From NCBI RefSeq assembly GCF_013623775.1, contig NZ_JABFAM010000012.1, positions 1 through 64,000 on the forward strand: 64,000 nucleotides of DNA, in the 5' to 3' direction. Below the pieces are notes generated by a model. It searched no databases, had not been told where the DNA came from, and was given only the letters and a program-made list of their open reading frames with translations. This document shows positions 17,580 through 25,549 of the stretch, one piece after another. Made by a program: the position numbers and the translations under genes. Each line of letters begins with the position of its first letter. Position 1 is the first letter of the stretch. The stretch comes from Rufibacter sp. XAAS-G3-1. GTDB taxonomy: Bacteria; Bacteroidota; Bacteroidia; Cytophagales; Hymenobacteraceae.

Positions 17580-20036
17580 ATGAAAAGAAATCTACTTTCA
17601 TGGGCTAGTACCCTTATGCTTCTCCTTTTGGGGCTAACGCAGGTGGCCCAAGCTCAAGGGAATGCCCAAGAGTATCAAACCTCAAACAAAATTAGAATCA
17701 AATACTCTGGTCCGTTGAATGCTTCTGGATTCGGAAACAAAACGAGGAATGATGCCTACGTTAGGCTGAAGTTTAATTTAACTTCCGTTTCAAGCAACAC
17801 TGATAATATAGAGAATATTTATATCCAATTACCAGATAGTGGTAGTATTATTACCCCAAGTGGTTCTTATATCTCACCTAATGGCAAAGGTGGCAAAGGC
17901 AAAAAAGATGAGATAGTTCCGAAAAAATATAGAATTACTACAACCAACAAGCTAAGTGGGATATTGCCTCCTGTCACCAAGGCAATCCATGCAGTTAAAT
18001 TTGAAGCAGTAGGCGGGAAGAAGTCAAAAAGTACTAAAAAAGTATATACCGAGGAAATTGAAATTGTTCTTAGCAGAGATGAATTCGAAACTATGGAGAA
18101 GATTCATGTTGCTGTTCAAACGACTGATAATGGTATTGGTTTTCGGGATTTTATAGCAGATCCTACTCAAAATTCAGATAAACCAAATACAGCATCAAGT
18201 AAAACTATTTCGCCTCTTGCTTCATCAACGAATCAATCTATCACACCTCTTGCTACATGTGCTATCTCTATACCTAATATTGAGGAACGTGGCAGTCTTT
18301 GTCCTGGAGAAGAAGTTGAGTTTGCTCTTCCTTATAAATTAGGAATCTCATATACTAATATTGAATGGCAAGTACCCACAGTTGGGCCAGATGGCTTAGG
18401 TTCTAATTGGGAGATCGTTTCAGGACAAGGTACAAATGTGATAAAGGTAAAAGTAGGAGATGTGTCTGGTACTATATACGCAATGGTGGATGCAAAAAAC
18501 AATATTCAAGGTTCAGGTAGCTGTTCAAAAACTATTGTAAAAAGTAGAGCTACTTACATAGGTGATGAAATTCCAGTGACTATTAGCACGCAAAATGGGA
18601 CCATTCCCGGTAAAGAGGAGTTTAAGGCTGGTGATGTAGTAATTTTTACTGCGAATACTCATCCTAACCGAGATGGAAAAGAGTATGCGTACGATTGGTT
18701 AGTTCCTTTTGGCTGGAGAGTAGTAGACGGGTATGGAACAGATCGTTTAATAGTAGAAGCTGGAGCAGAGGCAGGGGTAGTAGAGTTACAAGTAAGTACT
18801 ATTTCTGATAATAATGTAGTGTATTGCGGGCTTGGTTATGCTAAACTTGAAATGATATTGGAAGATGGTGAACCATGTACTAAGCCGAGTTTAGTAGTAA
18901 ATAATCCAAAGTTAATTTGTGCGTCTGGTGATAAAATCTACACGTTTGCTGTAAATAACGTAGATAGAAGAGGTGAAGTACAGTATGAATTCTTCCTTCC
19001 AGATGCATTTGTGAAGGTTGCAGAAGGCTATGGTTTTGTTAGCGTTAAGGTCAAAGAGGGTGAAGCTGCACCTGCAGTAGGAGATTCTCTGTATGTAACT
19101 GTAGTTGCCGTTAAAAAGAACAACTGTGGTGCTGCGGTAGTTTGCTTAGGAATGAAAGTGGTAGATTGCCCAACAGGAGATTGTACACCACCAGTAGTTC
19201 CATTGGCAGTCGCAGATTCTAGTATATGTAACCTTGCGGACAAAGGAACTACTATTAGAGTTACTAATCCACTGCCAGGTATAACCTACGAATTTGTATT
19301 GCCAGATGGCTTTGCAGCCATTGATCAAGGTGATGATTATATAACTGTAGTGTCGTTTTTTGAAACTGAAGATGAACTCGCTGGACCTCACTATATCACT
19401 GTAATTGCCACAAATGAGTGTGCTAGCATAATGAATGAGGAAGTGCTTGTGACAGTAACTGATTGCGATGGTGAGGCACTCCCAGTAACCCTAACCAGCT
19501 TTGACGGTGCCTCGCGCAGCGGCTCAGTAGAACTGGCCTGGAGCACGGCCTCTGAGATTAACAACGACCGCTTTGAGATTGAGCGTAGCGCAGACGGTAA
19601 GAGCTTCAAGAAAGTGGGTGAAGTGAAAGGAAACGGAAACTCCTCTGTTATGCTAGACTACACCTACACAGACCGTAGCGCCGCCTCCGGAACCGTGTAC
19701 TACCGCTTGAAACAAGTTGACTTTGACAGCAAGTTTGAGTACTCCAAAGTGATTGCGGTAAGCCACAGTGCTACGGCCAGCAGTGCCAGCATGAGCGTGT
19801 ATCCTAACCCGGTAGAGGATGGCAAAGTGAGCCTCCGCTTCCAGGAGCAAGTGGAAGGAAAAGCCACCATCCGCCTGACGGACATGAGCGGAAGAGTACT
19901 CCACACCCAGGAAGCAGGCAACGTAGGCGCAGAACATGAACTGAACCTAACAGGATTGAATTTGAAAGCCGGCATCTACATGATCTCCGTAACGGCCAAC
20001 GGCCAAAGCACCACGCAACGGATCATGGTTCGGTAA
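17580..20036 (+). CDS. Large secreted protein with PKD-like repeats and T9SS type A sorting domain
   Basis: Signal peptide (residues 1 to about 25, hydrophobic core STLMLLLLGLTQVAQAQ). The next 600 or so residues hold Ig/PKD-like beta repeats, with repeated Cys pairs and phrases such as IEWQVPTVGP, YAYDWLVPFGWRVV, YEFFLPDAFVKV and YEFVLPDGFAAI. A conserved linker LPVTLTSFDGASRSGSVELAW follows, then WSTASEINNDRFEIERSADG and a C-terminal domain starting VYPNPVEDGK and ending in a Por-secretion-type TQRIMVR, which marks export through the type IX secretion system and surface attachment. Codons up to about 19470 are AT-rich, and the linker and sorting domain (19480-20036) are GC-rich like the rest of the window. 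This suggests a passenger replaced by recombination. Ligand or role unknown. Confidence 0.85.
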   Translation: MKRNLLSWASTLMLLLLGLTQVAQAQGNAQEYQTSNKIRIKYSGPLNASGFGNKTRNDAYVRLKFNLTSVSSNTDNIENIYIQLPDSGSIITPSGSYISPNGKGGKGKKDEIVPKKYRITTTNKLSGILPPVTKAIHAVKFEAVGGKKSKSTKKVYTEEIEIVLSRDEFETMEKIHVAVQTTDNGIGFRDFIADPTQNSDKPNTASSKTISPLASSTNQSITPLATCAISIPNIEERGSLCPGEEVEFALPYKLGISYTNIEWQVPTVGPDGLGSNWEIVSGQGTNVIKVKVGDVSGTIYAMVDAKNNIQGSGSCSKTIVKSRATYIGDEIPVTISTQNGTIPGKEEFKAGDVVIFTANTHPNRDGKEYAYDWLVPFGWRVVDGYGTDRLIVEAGAEAGVVELQVSTISDNNVVYCGLGYAKLEMILEDGEPCTKPSLVVNNPKLICASGDKIYTFAVNNVDRRGEVQYEFFLPDAFVKVAEGYGFVSVKVKEGEAAPAVGDSLYVTVVAVKKNNCGAAVVCLGMKVVDCPTGDCTPPVVPLAVADSSICNLADKGTTIRVTNPLPGITYEFVLPDGFAAIDQGDDYITVVSFFETEDELAGPHYITVIATNECASIMNEEVLVTVTDCDGEALPVTLTSFDGASRSGSVELAWSTASEINNDRFEIERSADGKSFKKVGEVKGNGNSSVMLDYTYTDRSAASGTVYYRLKQVDFDSKFEYSKVIAVSHSATASSASMSVYPNPVEDGKVSLRFQEQVEGKATIRLTDMSGRVLHTQEAGNVGAEHELNLTGLNLKAGIYMISVTANGQSTTQRIMVR

Positions 20037-20060
20037 GAAGAACTGGATTGATAGGATGCT

Positions 20061-20100
20061 AAGCAGGCAGCGATCTTTGGTCGCTGCCTGCTTCTTTTTT
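20061..20100 (+). terminator. Terminator of the T9SS protein gene
   Basis: Perfect 13-bp stem (20061-20073 with 20081-20093), 7-base loop, then CTTTTTT. Confidence 0.93.
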
Positions 20101-20125
20101 GCCCTCTCCCCAACGTGCGCCTAAG

Positions 20126-20176
20126 TTTTGTTTTACCCGTTTTTTGCCCATTTTTGGGAAAACAGCCTCAAAACAG
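20126..20176. repeat. Worn TGTTTT-family copy abutting the CoA-transferase start
   Basis: GTTTTACCCGTTTTTTGCCC, then GGGAAAACAGCCTCAAAACAG ending one base before the ATG at 20177. The frame runs open through it, but the family alignment begins after the ATG. Confidence 0.65.
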
Positions 20177-21385
20177 ATGGATGCAGGAAAAGGTCTTTTT
20201 CATGATTTGCTGGTAGTGGAATTCGCCAGTGTGCTGGCCGGGCCAAGTGTAGGGCAGTTCTTTGCCGAAATGGGGGCCGAAGTCCTTAAAATTGAAAGTC
20301 CCAAAACCCAAGGAGACGTAACCCGCCGCTGGAAACTGCCCCCCGAAAACCCAGCAGATACAGTGTCGGCTTATTTTGCCTCGGCCAACTGGGGCAAGAA
20401 ATCAGTCTGCCTTGATCTGGCAGATAAGCGGGTACAAACGCTGGTGTATGGAATTATTGAGAAAGCAGACATCGTGCTGGCCAGCTTTAAACCCGGTGAT
20501 GCCGAAAAGTTGAAGATGGATTACGCCACCCTGGCCAGGATTAACCCAAGATTGCTGTATGGCCATATTACCGGCTACGGGAGTGACGTGGCCCGGGCTG
20601 GGTATGATGCCGTGTTACAGGCAGAGGCTGGTTTCATGTTCCTGAACGGAGAGAAAGACGGGCCACCGGTTAAGATGCCCGTTGCTTTGATAGACTTGCT
20701 GGCAGCCCACCAATTAAAGGAAGGGCTACTGGCCGGGCTTTACAGAAGAGAGAAAAAAGGGCAGGGGCAATACCTTGCAGTATCCCTGCTAAAATCGGCC
20801 ATCGCTTCACTGGCGAACCAGGCCACCAATTACCTGGTGGCTGGGGTGGCGCCTGAAAGGATGGGGTCTGAGCACCCCAACATTGTCCCCTACGGAACCA
20901 TCTTCCGCACAGCTGATGGGAAAGAGATAGTACTGGCCGTGGGAGATGATCGGCAGTTTCAGGCTCTGTGCCGCATCTTGGGAGAGCCAGGCTTGGCCGA
21001 GGACACCGCGTACAAAACCAACGGCCAACGGGTGCTCCACCGGGAGTCTCTAAACCAAAGGTTACAGGCGTTGGTGGCTGGCTTTCCCCAGAATGAATTG
21101 CTCCAGGCACTAATGAAACACCATGTGCCTGCCGGTGCGGTACACAACGTGCCCCAGGCGCTGGCGCAACCCTTGGTGCAGCCCCAGTTACTAAGAAACG
21201 AAGATGCAAAGCCCCTGGGCGTACGGCAAATCGCGTTTTCGGGCCCGTTTTCTGAAACTTTAGACATTCCTTCGCCTCCTCTCCTGGGGCAACATACCTG
21301 GCAGGTTTTACGGGAAAAGGCGGGGCTTACCACCGTAGAGTTGCAGGAACTTGCTCAAAAAGGACTTATATTCCCGCCACTTTAG
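20177..21385 (+). CDS. CaiB/BaiF family (class III) CoA-transferase
   Basis: Class III CoA-transferases move CoA between carboxylic acids by an aspartyl-CoA thioester intermediate. From the ATG at 20177 the protein has 402 aa. N-terminal LVVEFASVLAGPSVGQFFAEMGAEVLKIESP is typical, with the Gly-rich nucleotide-like fold. The LYGHITGYGSD segment is followed by GYDAVLQAEAGFMFLNG, which contains the conserved catalytic Asp (in YDA). The ALIDLLAAHQLKEGLLAGLYRREKKGQG segment and the C-terminal PLLGQHTWQVLRE complete the family pattern. The substrate cannot be told from sequence. The upstream in-frame 78 bp belong to a dispersed repeat and are excluded. The next gene is 87 bp downstream on the same strand. 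Confidence 0.88.
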   Translation: MDAGKGLFHDLLVVEFASVLAGPSVGQFFAEMGAEVLKIESPKTQGDVTRRWKLPPENPADTVSAYFASANWGKKSVCLDLADKRVQTLVYGIIEKADIVLASFKPGDAEKLKMDYATLARINPRLLYGHITGYGSDVARAGYDAVLQAEAGFMFLNGEKDGPPVKMPVALIDLLAAHQLKEGLLAGLYRREKKGQGQYLAVSLLKSAIASLANQATNYLVAGVAPERMGSEHPNIVPYGTIFRTADGKEIVLAVGDDRQFQALCRILGEPGLAEDTAYKTNGQRVLHRESLNQRLQALVAGFPQNELLQALMKHHVPAGAVHNVPQALAQPLVQPQLLRNEDAKPLGVRQIAFSGPFSETLDIPSPPLLGQHTWQVLREKAGLTTVELQELAQKGLIFPPL

Positions 21386-21472
21386 AAAATGAATAACTAA
21401 AAAGCCTTGCGGAAAGTACTAGCAAAGATACTTTGTCTGCACTGGCAGGAATATGCCTTATGAACAGTACCT

Positions 21473-22153
21473 ATGGAAGATAGAATTGAGACCATTTTTG
21501 AAGGATTACGGCAGAAGTCAACTACCAAACAGACCATTTTCAGAAATACCCGCGAGGTCTTTGAGAAACTCAGAAGCTGCTCCATTGATTTAGTGGAGAA
21601 TCTAAGAAAGCGGATCATCGAGGTAGATGCCAGCGTCCTGATTGAATACCGAAGCATCAATGACTTTGAGTTCCACATCAAATTCTCCGGTGACCTGCTC
21701 ATGTTTATCATGCACTCCAATGTGATCACGCTGCCAGATGACCATGAGTTAATGAAAAGCCGCTACGTAGACGAAGATTTCCGGCGCAGGTTCTTTGGCC
21801 ACATCATGGCGTACAACTTCATGGCAGATTCTATCAAGTACAACCGTTTAAATGACCCCGGCTACCTGCTGGGGCGGGTACTCATCAACATAGAAAACCA
21901 CTTCTACCTGGAAGGCGTGAAGCAGCTAGACCTTACCTATAATGACATGGCCAAAAACGAAATCAACGAAGAGACCCTAAAGCTTTTCATTGAAAGTGCC
22001 ATGGTGGCCTCGGTGAACAATGACCTCATAGCCCCAGATGTAGAAGAGATCAGGAAGATTACCGTAAAACAGAAGCTGGAAGAACAACAGGTGAGCACCC
22101 CCCAGAAAGTAGGCTTTTCCTTCAGCTACCAGCGCAAGCCAAACGTGTATTAA
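21473..22153 (+). CDS. Conserved hypothetical protein, 226 aa
   Basis: I do not recognise a family. The protein is soluble, rich in charged residues and probably alpha/beta: MEDRIETIFEGLRQKSTTKQTIFRN, a helical part with EVFEKLRSCSIDLVENLRKRI, a hydrophobic strand pair around FHIKFSGDLLMFIMHSNVITLP, then RRRFFGHIMAYNFMADSIKYNRLNDPGYLLGRVLINIENHFYLEGV, which looks like the most conserved core. The C-terminus (about 190-226) is polar and likely flexible. No signal peptide or membrane helix. Codon use matches the neighbours, which supports it as a real gene. It follows the CoA-transferase gene and is followed by a 28-bp perfect hairpin. The function is unknown. Confidence 0.8.
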   Translation: MEDRIETIFEGLRQKSTTKQTIFRNTREVFEKLRSCSIDLVENLRKRIIEVDASVLIEYRSINDFEFHIKFSGDLLMFIMHSNVITLPDDHELMKSRYVDEDFRRRFFGHIMAYNFMADSIKYNRLNDPGYLLGRVLINIENHFYLEGVKQLDLTYNDMAKNEINEETLKLFIESAMVASVNNDLIAPDVEEIRKITVKQKLEEQQVSTPQKVGFSFSYQRKPNVY

Positions 22154-22185
22154 GTAGCACAGTAGTAGCACGTATCAAGTAGCAC
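22153..22185. repeat. Degenerate 7-base tandem repeat, left array
   Basis: Units such as AGTAGCA, CAGTAGT and AGTAGCA. An inverted related array (AGTATCA, AGTAGTG, CGTATCA, CGTAGCA read on the minus strand) lies at 22935-22964, so the two arrays bracket the whole intergenic region. Confidence 0.6.
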
Positions 22186-22189
22186 GAGA

Positions 22190-22251
22190 GAAGCATAAAA
22201 GCAGAGCGGCCGGGTAGAGTTTACTACCCGGCCGCTCTGCTTTTATGCTTC
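22190..22251. repeat. Perfect 28-bp hairpin
   Basis: Left arm 22190-22217, loop AGTTTA, right arm 22224-22251, no mismatch. It starts 37 bases after the stop of the 226-aa gene, then CTTTT follows, so it may terminate that gene. Confidence 0.9.
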
Positions 22252-22617
22252 TTTTCACTGGCGCGAGTCTCCAGACTCGTTTCGCCGAAACGAAATCACG
22301 TATTTAGGAAGACACGCTTAGTGACTTTAAGCCAATGTGAAATCATATGATTCTCCAAGCAGATTCCCCCCCCAAGGCGAAGAAGTGCCCTCTTACTGTC
22401 TGCCCGCGCTGGTTCTCCTGAACTTATCCGCTATTTTATACACGTTTTGTCCCCTTTGAAGGCCTAGGGGGATGATTTCTCGGGCTGATCAGGCATTCCC
22501 GAGAATCACTTTTAACTCTTTCTATAGCAGCTAGTACCGGTTCTTCAAAGGGGCTTGTCATCTTGTAGGATAAAATGAGCGGCTATTTAGTTTCTAAAAA
22601 TTCCAGAAAACCAAACT
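22252..22617. repeat. Intergenic palindromes and low-coding sequence
   Basis: 22264-22279 is CGAGTCT-CC-AGACTCG preceded by ACTGGCG. Farther on, 22449-22462 and 22543-22557 are inverted (CCCCTTTGAAG type), and ATTTCTCGGG at about 22475 pairs with CCCGAGAAT at about 22498. Short open frames here have no coding character. Confidence 0.5.
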
Positions 22618-22789
22618 GCTCTTCCGGAGTTCCACTCCGGAAGCTTACTGCCGGGGAGTTTCACTCCCCTTCTTTTGCCCGTGGTTCACGGCGGAGTAGA
22701 ACTCCTTGCTGTTCGGGAGTAGAACTCCCGAACAGCAAGGAGTTCTACTCCCGAACAGCAAGGGCAGCAAGGGATTGAAAAAGCTTTGG
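22618..22789. repeat. Composite four-hairpin element, copy A
   Basis: A series of palindromes with the same apex GGAGT-N3-ACTCC: 22621-22643 (10-bp arms), 22653-22669 (7-bp), 22693-22705 (5-bp) and 22704-22740 (17-bp perfect arms), then a further half-copy at 22739-22763 and an end block AGGGATTGAAAAAGCTTTGG. The same elements recur in the same order, on the other strand, at 36857-37024. Spacers such as AAGCTTACTGCC are conserved between copies. Confidence 0.85.
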
Positions 22790-22815
22790 TAGTATGATGG
22801 TTAGAGTATAACCCA

Positions 22816-22863
22816 TTGTCTGTTTCAGGGCTGTTTTGAGAAAAACAGCCCTGAAACAGACAA
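22816..22863. repeat. Perfect TGTTTT-N4-AAAACA hairpin (22-bp arms)
   Basis: Left arm 22816-22837, loop GAGA, right arm 22842-22863, no mismatch. Outer stem TTGTCTGTTTCAGGGC is unrelated to that of other copies. Confidence 0.9.
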
Positions 22864-22885
22864 ACGAACTGCTACTTAAGGGCCT

Positions 22886-22921
22886 GTTTTAAGCCTGTTT
22901 CCGGGAAAACAGGCTTAAAAC
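22886..22921. repeat. TGTTTT-family hairpin (15-bp arms)
   Basis: GTTTTAAGCCTGTTT at 22886-22900 pairs exactly with 22907-22921. It lies 54 bases from the uup stop and 22 bases from the previous hairpin. Confidence 0.88.
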
Positions 22922-22934
22922 GAAATCTTCAATC

Positions 22935-22964
22935 ATGCTACGTGATACGCACTACTTGATACTA
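22935..22964. repeat. Degenerate 7-base tandem repeat, right inverted array
   Basis: Read on the minus strand: AGTATCA, AGTAGTG, CGTATCA, CGTAGCA. It is the inverted partner of the array at 22153-22185. Confidence 0.55.
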
Positions 22965-22974
22965 AATATAAGAA

Positions 22975-24876
22975 CTAGACAAATTCAGCCAACTCCAGCC
23001 AGCGTTCGGTTTTGGTTTCTACCGCGGTGTTGATGTCTTTAATGCGTTGGGCCAGTTCTGCCAGGCGTACGTGGCCTGCGGTTCCAGCGTTCATTTCAGC
23101 GGCCAGTGCATCTTTCTCGGCCTCAAGCTGTTCTATTTCCTTCTCCAGGCGTTCGTATTCCTGCTTTTCTTTGAAAGAAGCCTTTCTTTTGGGAGTAGTA
23201 TCTGCTACCGGAGCAGCGGGGGTTGAGCTTGAAACGGCAGCCACTGGAGCAGATTTAGCACTTGGTTTTACTTCATCCAGTTTCATATTCTCCCGTTCCT
23301 TGGCCCACTCGCGGTAATCTGTGTAGTTACCCGGGAAATCTCTCAGGTGGCCGTTTTCCTCAAACACAAACAAGTGCTCTACTAACCTATCCATAAAGTA
23401 ACGGTCGTGGGAAACGATCAATAGAGAACCTCCAAACTGCAGCAGGAAATCCTCCAGAATGTTCAGCGTCTGGATGTCCAGGTCATTGGTGGGCTCATCC
23501 AGAATGAGGAAGTTAGGGTTCTTAATCAGCACGCGCAGCAACTGCAGTCTCCGTTTCTCACCGCCGCTCAGCTTACTTACAAAGGTGTACTGCTGGGCCG
23601 GAGGGAACTGGAAGTGCTGCAGGAACTGACTGGCCGTGATGACCTCGCCGTTGCCGGTTTCCACCACCTCGGCCACTTCTTTGACTACGTCAATCACCCG
23701 TTGGTTCTCATTGAACGTGAGTTCAGACTGGGTGTAATAGCCAAAGACGGTGGTCTGGCCGGCAATGATTTCGCCGCTGTCAGGGGCCAGGCGGCCGGTA
23801 AGCATGTTCAGCAAGGTGGTTTTGCCCGCGCCGTTGGGGCCCACAATGCCCACGCGGTCTTTCTTCCGGAAAACGTAGCTGAAATCATCCAGCACCACTT
23901 TGTCCCCGAAGCGTTTGCTCAGGTGGTCAATCTCCAGAATCTGGTTTCCCTGCCGGGTGCTCTTCACCGACAGTTCCAGGGAAGTGCGCGTGTCTTTCTG
24001 CGAGGTTTTGTCTTTTAAGTCATAAAAGGCATCTACCCGTGATTTGGACTTGGTGCCCCGGGCACGGGGTTGCTTGCGCATCCACTCCAATTCTTTCTTC
24101 AACAGTTGCTTGGCCTTGCCCATTTCGGCGGCGTTGGCTTCTTCCTGTTCGGCTTTTTTCTCTACGTAGTAGCTGTAGTTTCCTTTGTAGGTATACACCT
24201 GGCCCCGGTCCAGTTCAGCAATCTCGTTGGCCACTTGATCCAGGAAGTAACGGTCGTGGGTGACCATGAGCAGCGTGGTCTGTTCGGTGGTGAGCAGGTT
24301 TTCAAACCACTCAATGGTTTCCAGATCCAAATGGTTGGTAGGCTCATCCAGAATAAGTAAATCTGGCTCCTCAATAAGTACCCGGGCCATGGCCACCCGT
24401 TTTTTCTGCCCACCGGAAAGGTGCTCTACCTGCACCTCCAGGTTTTGGATGCCCAGTTTGCCCAGAATCTGCTTCGTTCTTACTTCGTATTCCCAGGCGT
24501 GCAGCGTTTCCATGCGTTCCATGACCTGCTGCATGCGTTTGTCTGAGGTGTTAGGGTCTTCCAGACAGGCTTCATAGTCTCTGATAGCGTCCAGGACTTC
24601 GGTCTGGCCCGAGAAGATGGCTTCCTGCACCGTTGCTCCCGCCGGGAACTCAGGCTGCTGCCACAGGTATCCCACGCGTATGCCTTTCCGCACGCTTACG
24701 GTGCCGTTGTCGGGCGGAACGGTGCCCGCTAAAATCTGAAGAAGCGTGGTTTTTCCGGCCCCGTTGGCTCCAATGAGCGCAATGCGTTGGCCGCGGTTAA
24801 TGCCAAATATAAGGTTCTGAAAAAGCCAGCGGTCGCCGTAGCTTTTAGAGATGGAGTCTGCTGAAAGGTAATTCAT
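22975..24876 (-). CDS. uup: ABC-F ATPase, Uup-like
   Basis: Duplicated ABC ATPase of the ABC-F class, soluble and ribosome- or DNA-associated and not a transporter. The 633 aa protein has domain 1 with Walker A GANGAGKTT (about 36-44), signature LSGGQKKRVAMAR and Walker B LLILDEPTNHLD; the linker ARGTKSKSRVDAFYDLK; and domain 2 with GPNGAGKTT, LSGGEKRRLQLLR and FLILDEPTNDLD. An Ala/Pro/Ser linker and a C-terminal coiled coil (about 575-630: KEKQEYERLEKEIEQLEAEK...) follow, the hallmark of Uup. No membrane segments. ATG at 24876. It is divergent from nothing close and stands alone. Confidence 0.93.
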   Translation of the reverse strand: MNYLSADSISKSYGDRWLFQNLIFGINRGQRIALIGANGAGKTTLLQILAGTVPPDNGTVSVRKGIRVGYLWQQPEFPAGATVQEAIFSGQTEVLDAIRDYEACLEDPNTSDKRMQQVMERMETLHAWEYEVRTKQILGKLGIQNLEVQVEHLSGGQKKRVAMARVLIEEPDLLILDEPTNHLDLETIEWFENLLTTEQTTLLMVTHDRYFLDQVANEIAELDRGQVYTYKGNYSYYVEKKAEQEEANAAEMGKAKQLLKKELEWMRKQPRARGTKSKSRVDAFYDLKDKTSQKDTRTSLELSVKSTRQGNQILEIDHLSKRFGDKVVLDDFSYVFRKKDRVGIVGPNGAGKTTLLNMLTGRLAPDSGEIIAGQTTVFGYYTQSELTFNENQRVIDVVKEVAEVVETGNGEVITASQFLQHFQFPPAQQYTFVSKLSGGEKRRLQLLRVLIKNPNFLILDEPTNDLDIQTLNILEDFLLQFGGSLLIVSHDRYFMDRLVEHLFVFEENGHLRDFPGNYTDYREWAKERENMKLDEVKPSAKSAPVAAVSSSTPAAPVADTTPKRKASFKEKQEYERLEKEIEQLEAEKDALAAEMNAGTAGHVRLAELAQRIKDINTAVETKTERWLELAEFV

Positions 24877-24941
24877 GGCGCAAAGGTACGCAAACAGAAA
24901 AGCGTATACCAGAGACGGTTCCGGTAAAAATGGAAGAACGC

Positions 24942-24971
24942 AAAAAAGGCCGGGACAACCCGGCCTTTTTT
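24942..24971 (-). terminator. Terminator of the SPW-repeat gene
   Basis: 13-bp perfect stem A6-GGCCGGG with CCCGGCC-T6 and a 4-base loop. It can act in both directions. Confidence 0.9.
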
Positions 24972-25001
24972 AGGTGCATGCTAGTTCATGATGGCATTCC
25001 C

Positions 25002-25394
25002 TTAGTGGGAGTGGCCGTGGTGCATGCTACGGTTAGTAACCGCTCCGTGAACAGGAACTACCCTGGTCATCATGGCTTGCAACAAAATCACAATACCTAC
25101 AAGCAAATGGGGCAGGTACACATATTCATCAAAATTAAAGATCCAGGGAGAGGCGGCTAAGAAAATACCAATCAGGTAATCCATGTTCAAGTGCATGTTA
25201 GCAGACATGGCTCTGAAAACCCCTACCTCCCAGTTGGTCATCAGGTTTTGTAAGATAATAACGGCACCTACAATAACGGGTACCCAGGTTTCAGCACCGC
25301 CACGGTCAAATCCTAAGATAAACGGAGCTGCAATTAATAAGATACCCACCAGATAATCCATTATCCCGTGGGCGCGGGTTGATAATACTTTCAT
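25002..25394 (-). CDS. SPW-repeat membrane protein
   Basis: Small inner-membrane protein of 130 aa with four hydrophobic segments in two repeats. Each repeat begins with an H/N-x-M-D-Y-L-(V/I)-G-I motif (HGIMDYLVGILLIAAPFILGF at about 9-29 and HLNMDYLIGIFLAASPWIFNF at about 68-88). The second contains the SPW triplet that names the family, while the first has APF there. The C-terminus is His-rich (MHHGHSH). The function of SPW proteins is unknown. A clear Shine-Dalgarno AAGGAGGA (25401-25408, minus strand) lies about 7 bases before the ATG, unusual in this phylum and the only strong one I noticed in the window. This suggests high expression. Confidence 0.85.
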   Translation of the reverse strand: MKVLSTRAHGIMDYLVGILLIAAPFILGFDRGGAETWVPVIVGAVIILQNLMTNWEVGVFRAMSANMHLNMDYLIGIFLAASPWIFNFDEYVYLPHLLVGIVILLQAMMTRVVPVHGAVTNRSMHHGHSH

Positions 25395-25400
25395 TTTTAT

Positions 25401-25408
25401 TCCTCCTT
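25401..25408 (-). promoter_or_regulatory. Strong Shine-Dalgarno site before the SPW-repeat gene
   Basis: On the minus strand AAGGAGGA, then ATAAAA and the ATG at 25394. Bacteroidota generally initiate without this element, so it is exceptional here. Confidence 0.75.
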
Positions 25409-25549
25409 TTTTAGTTTCAACTTGTATGTTCTTTTACGCCTCTTGATTTTGGTTGGTTGCGTAAAAGTCCATTTTGATTTTGTATTATAGAAATATAGGG
25501 GTTTCTACGGATGATCTGTTTTAGTATCATCTCACCTTGGTTTAAAGTG

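Noticed and set aside
22575-22778. A short ORF rich in Ser and Arg
   Set aside because: It runs through the composite four-hairpin element; the residues only reflect the GGAGT/ACTCC palindromes.
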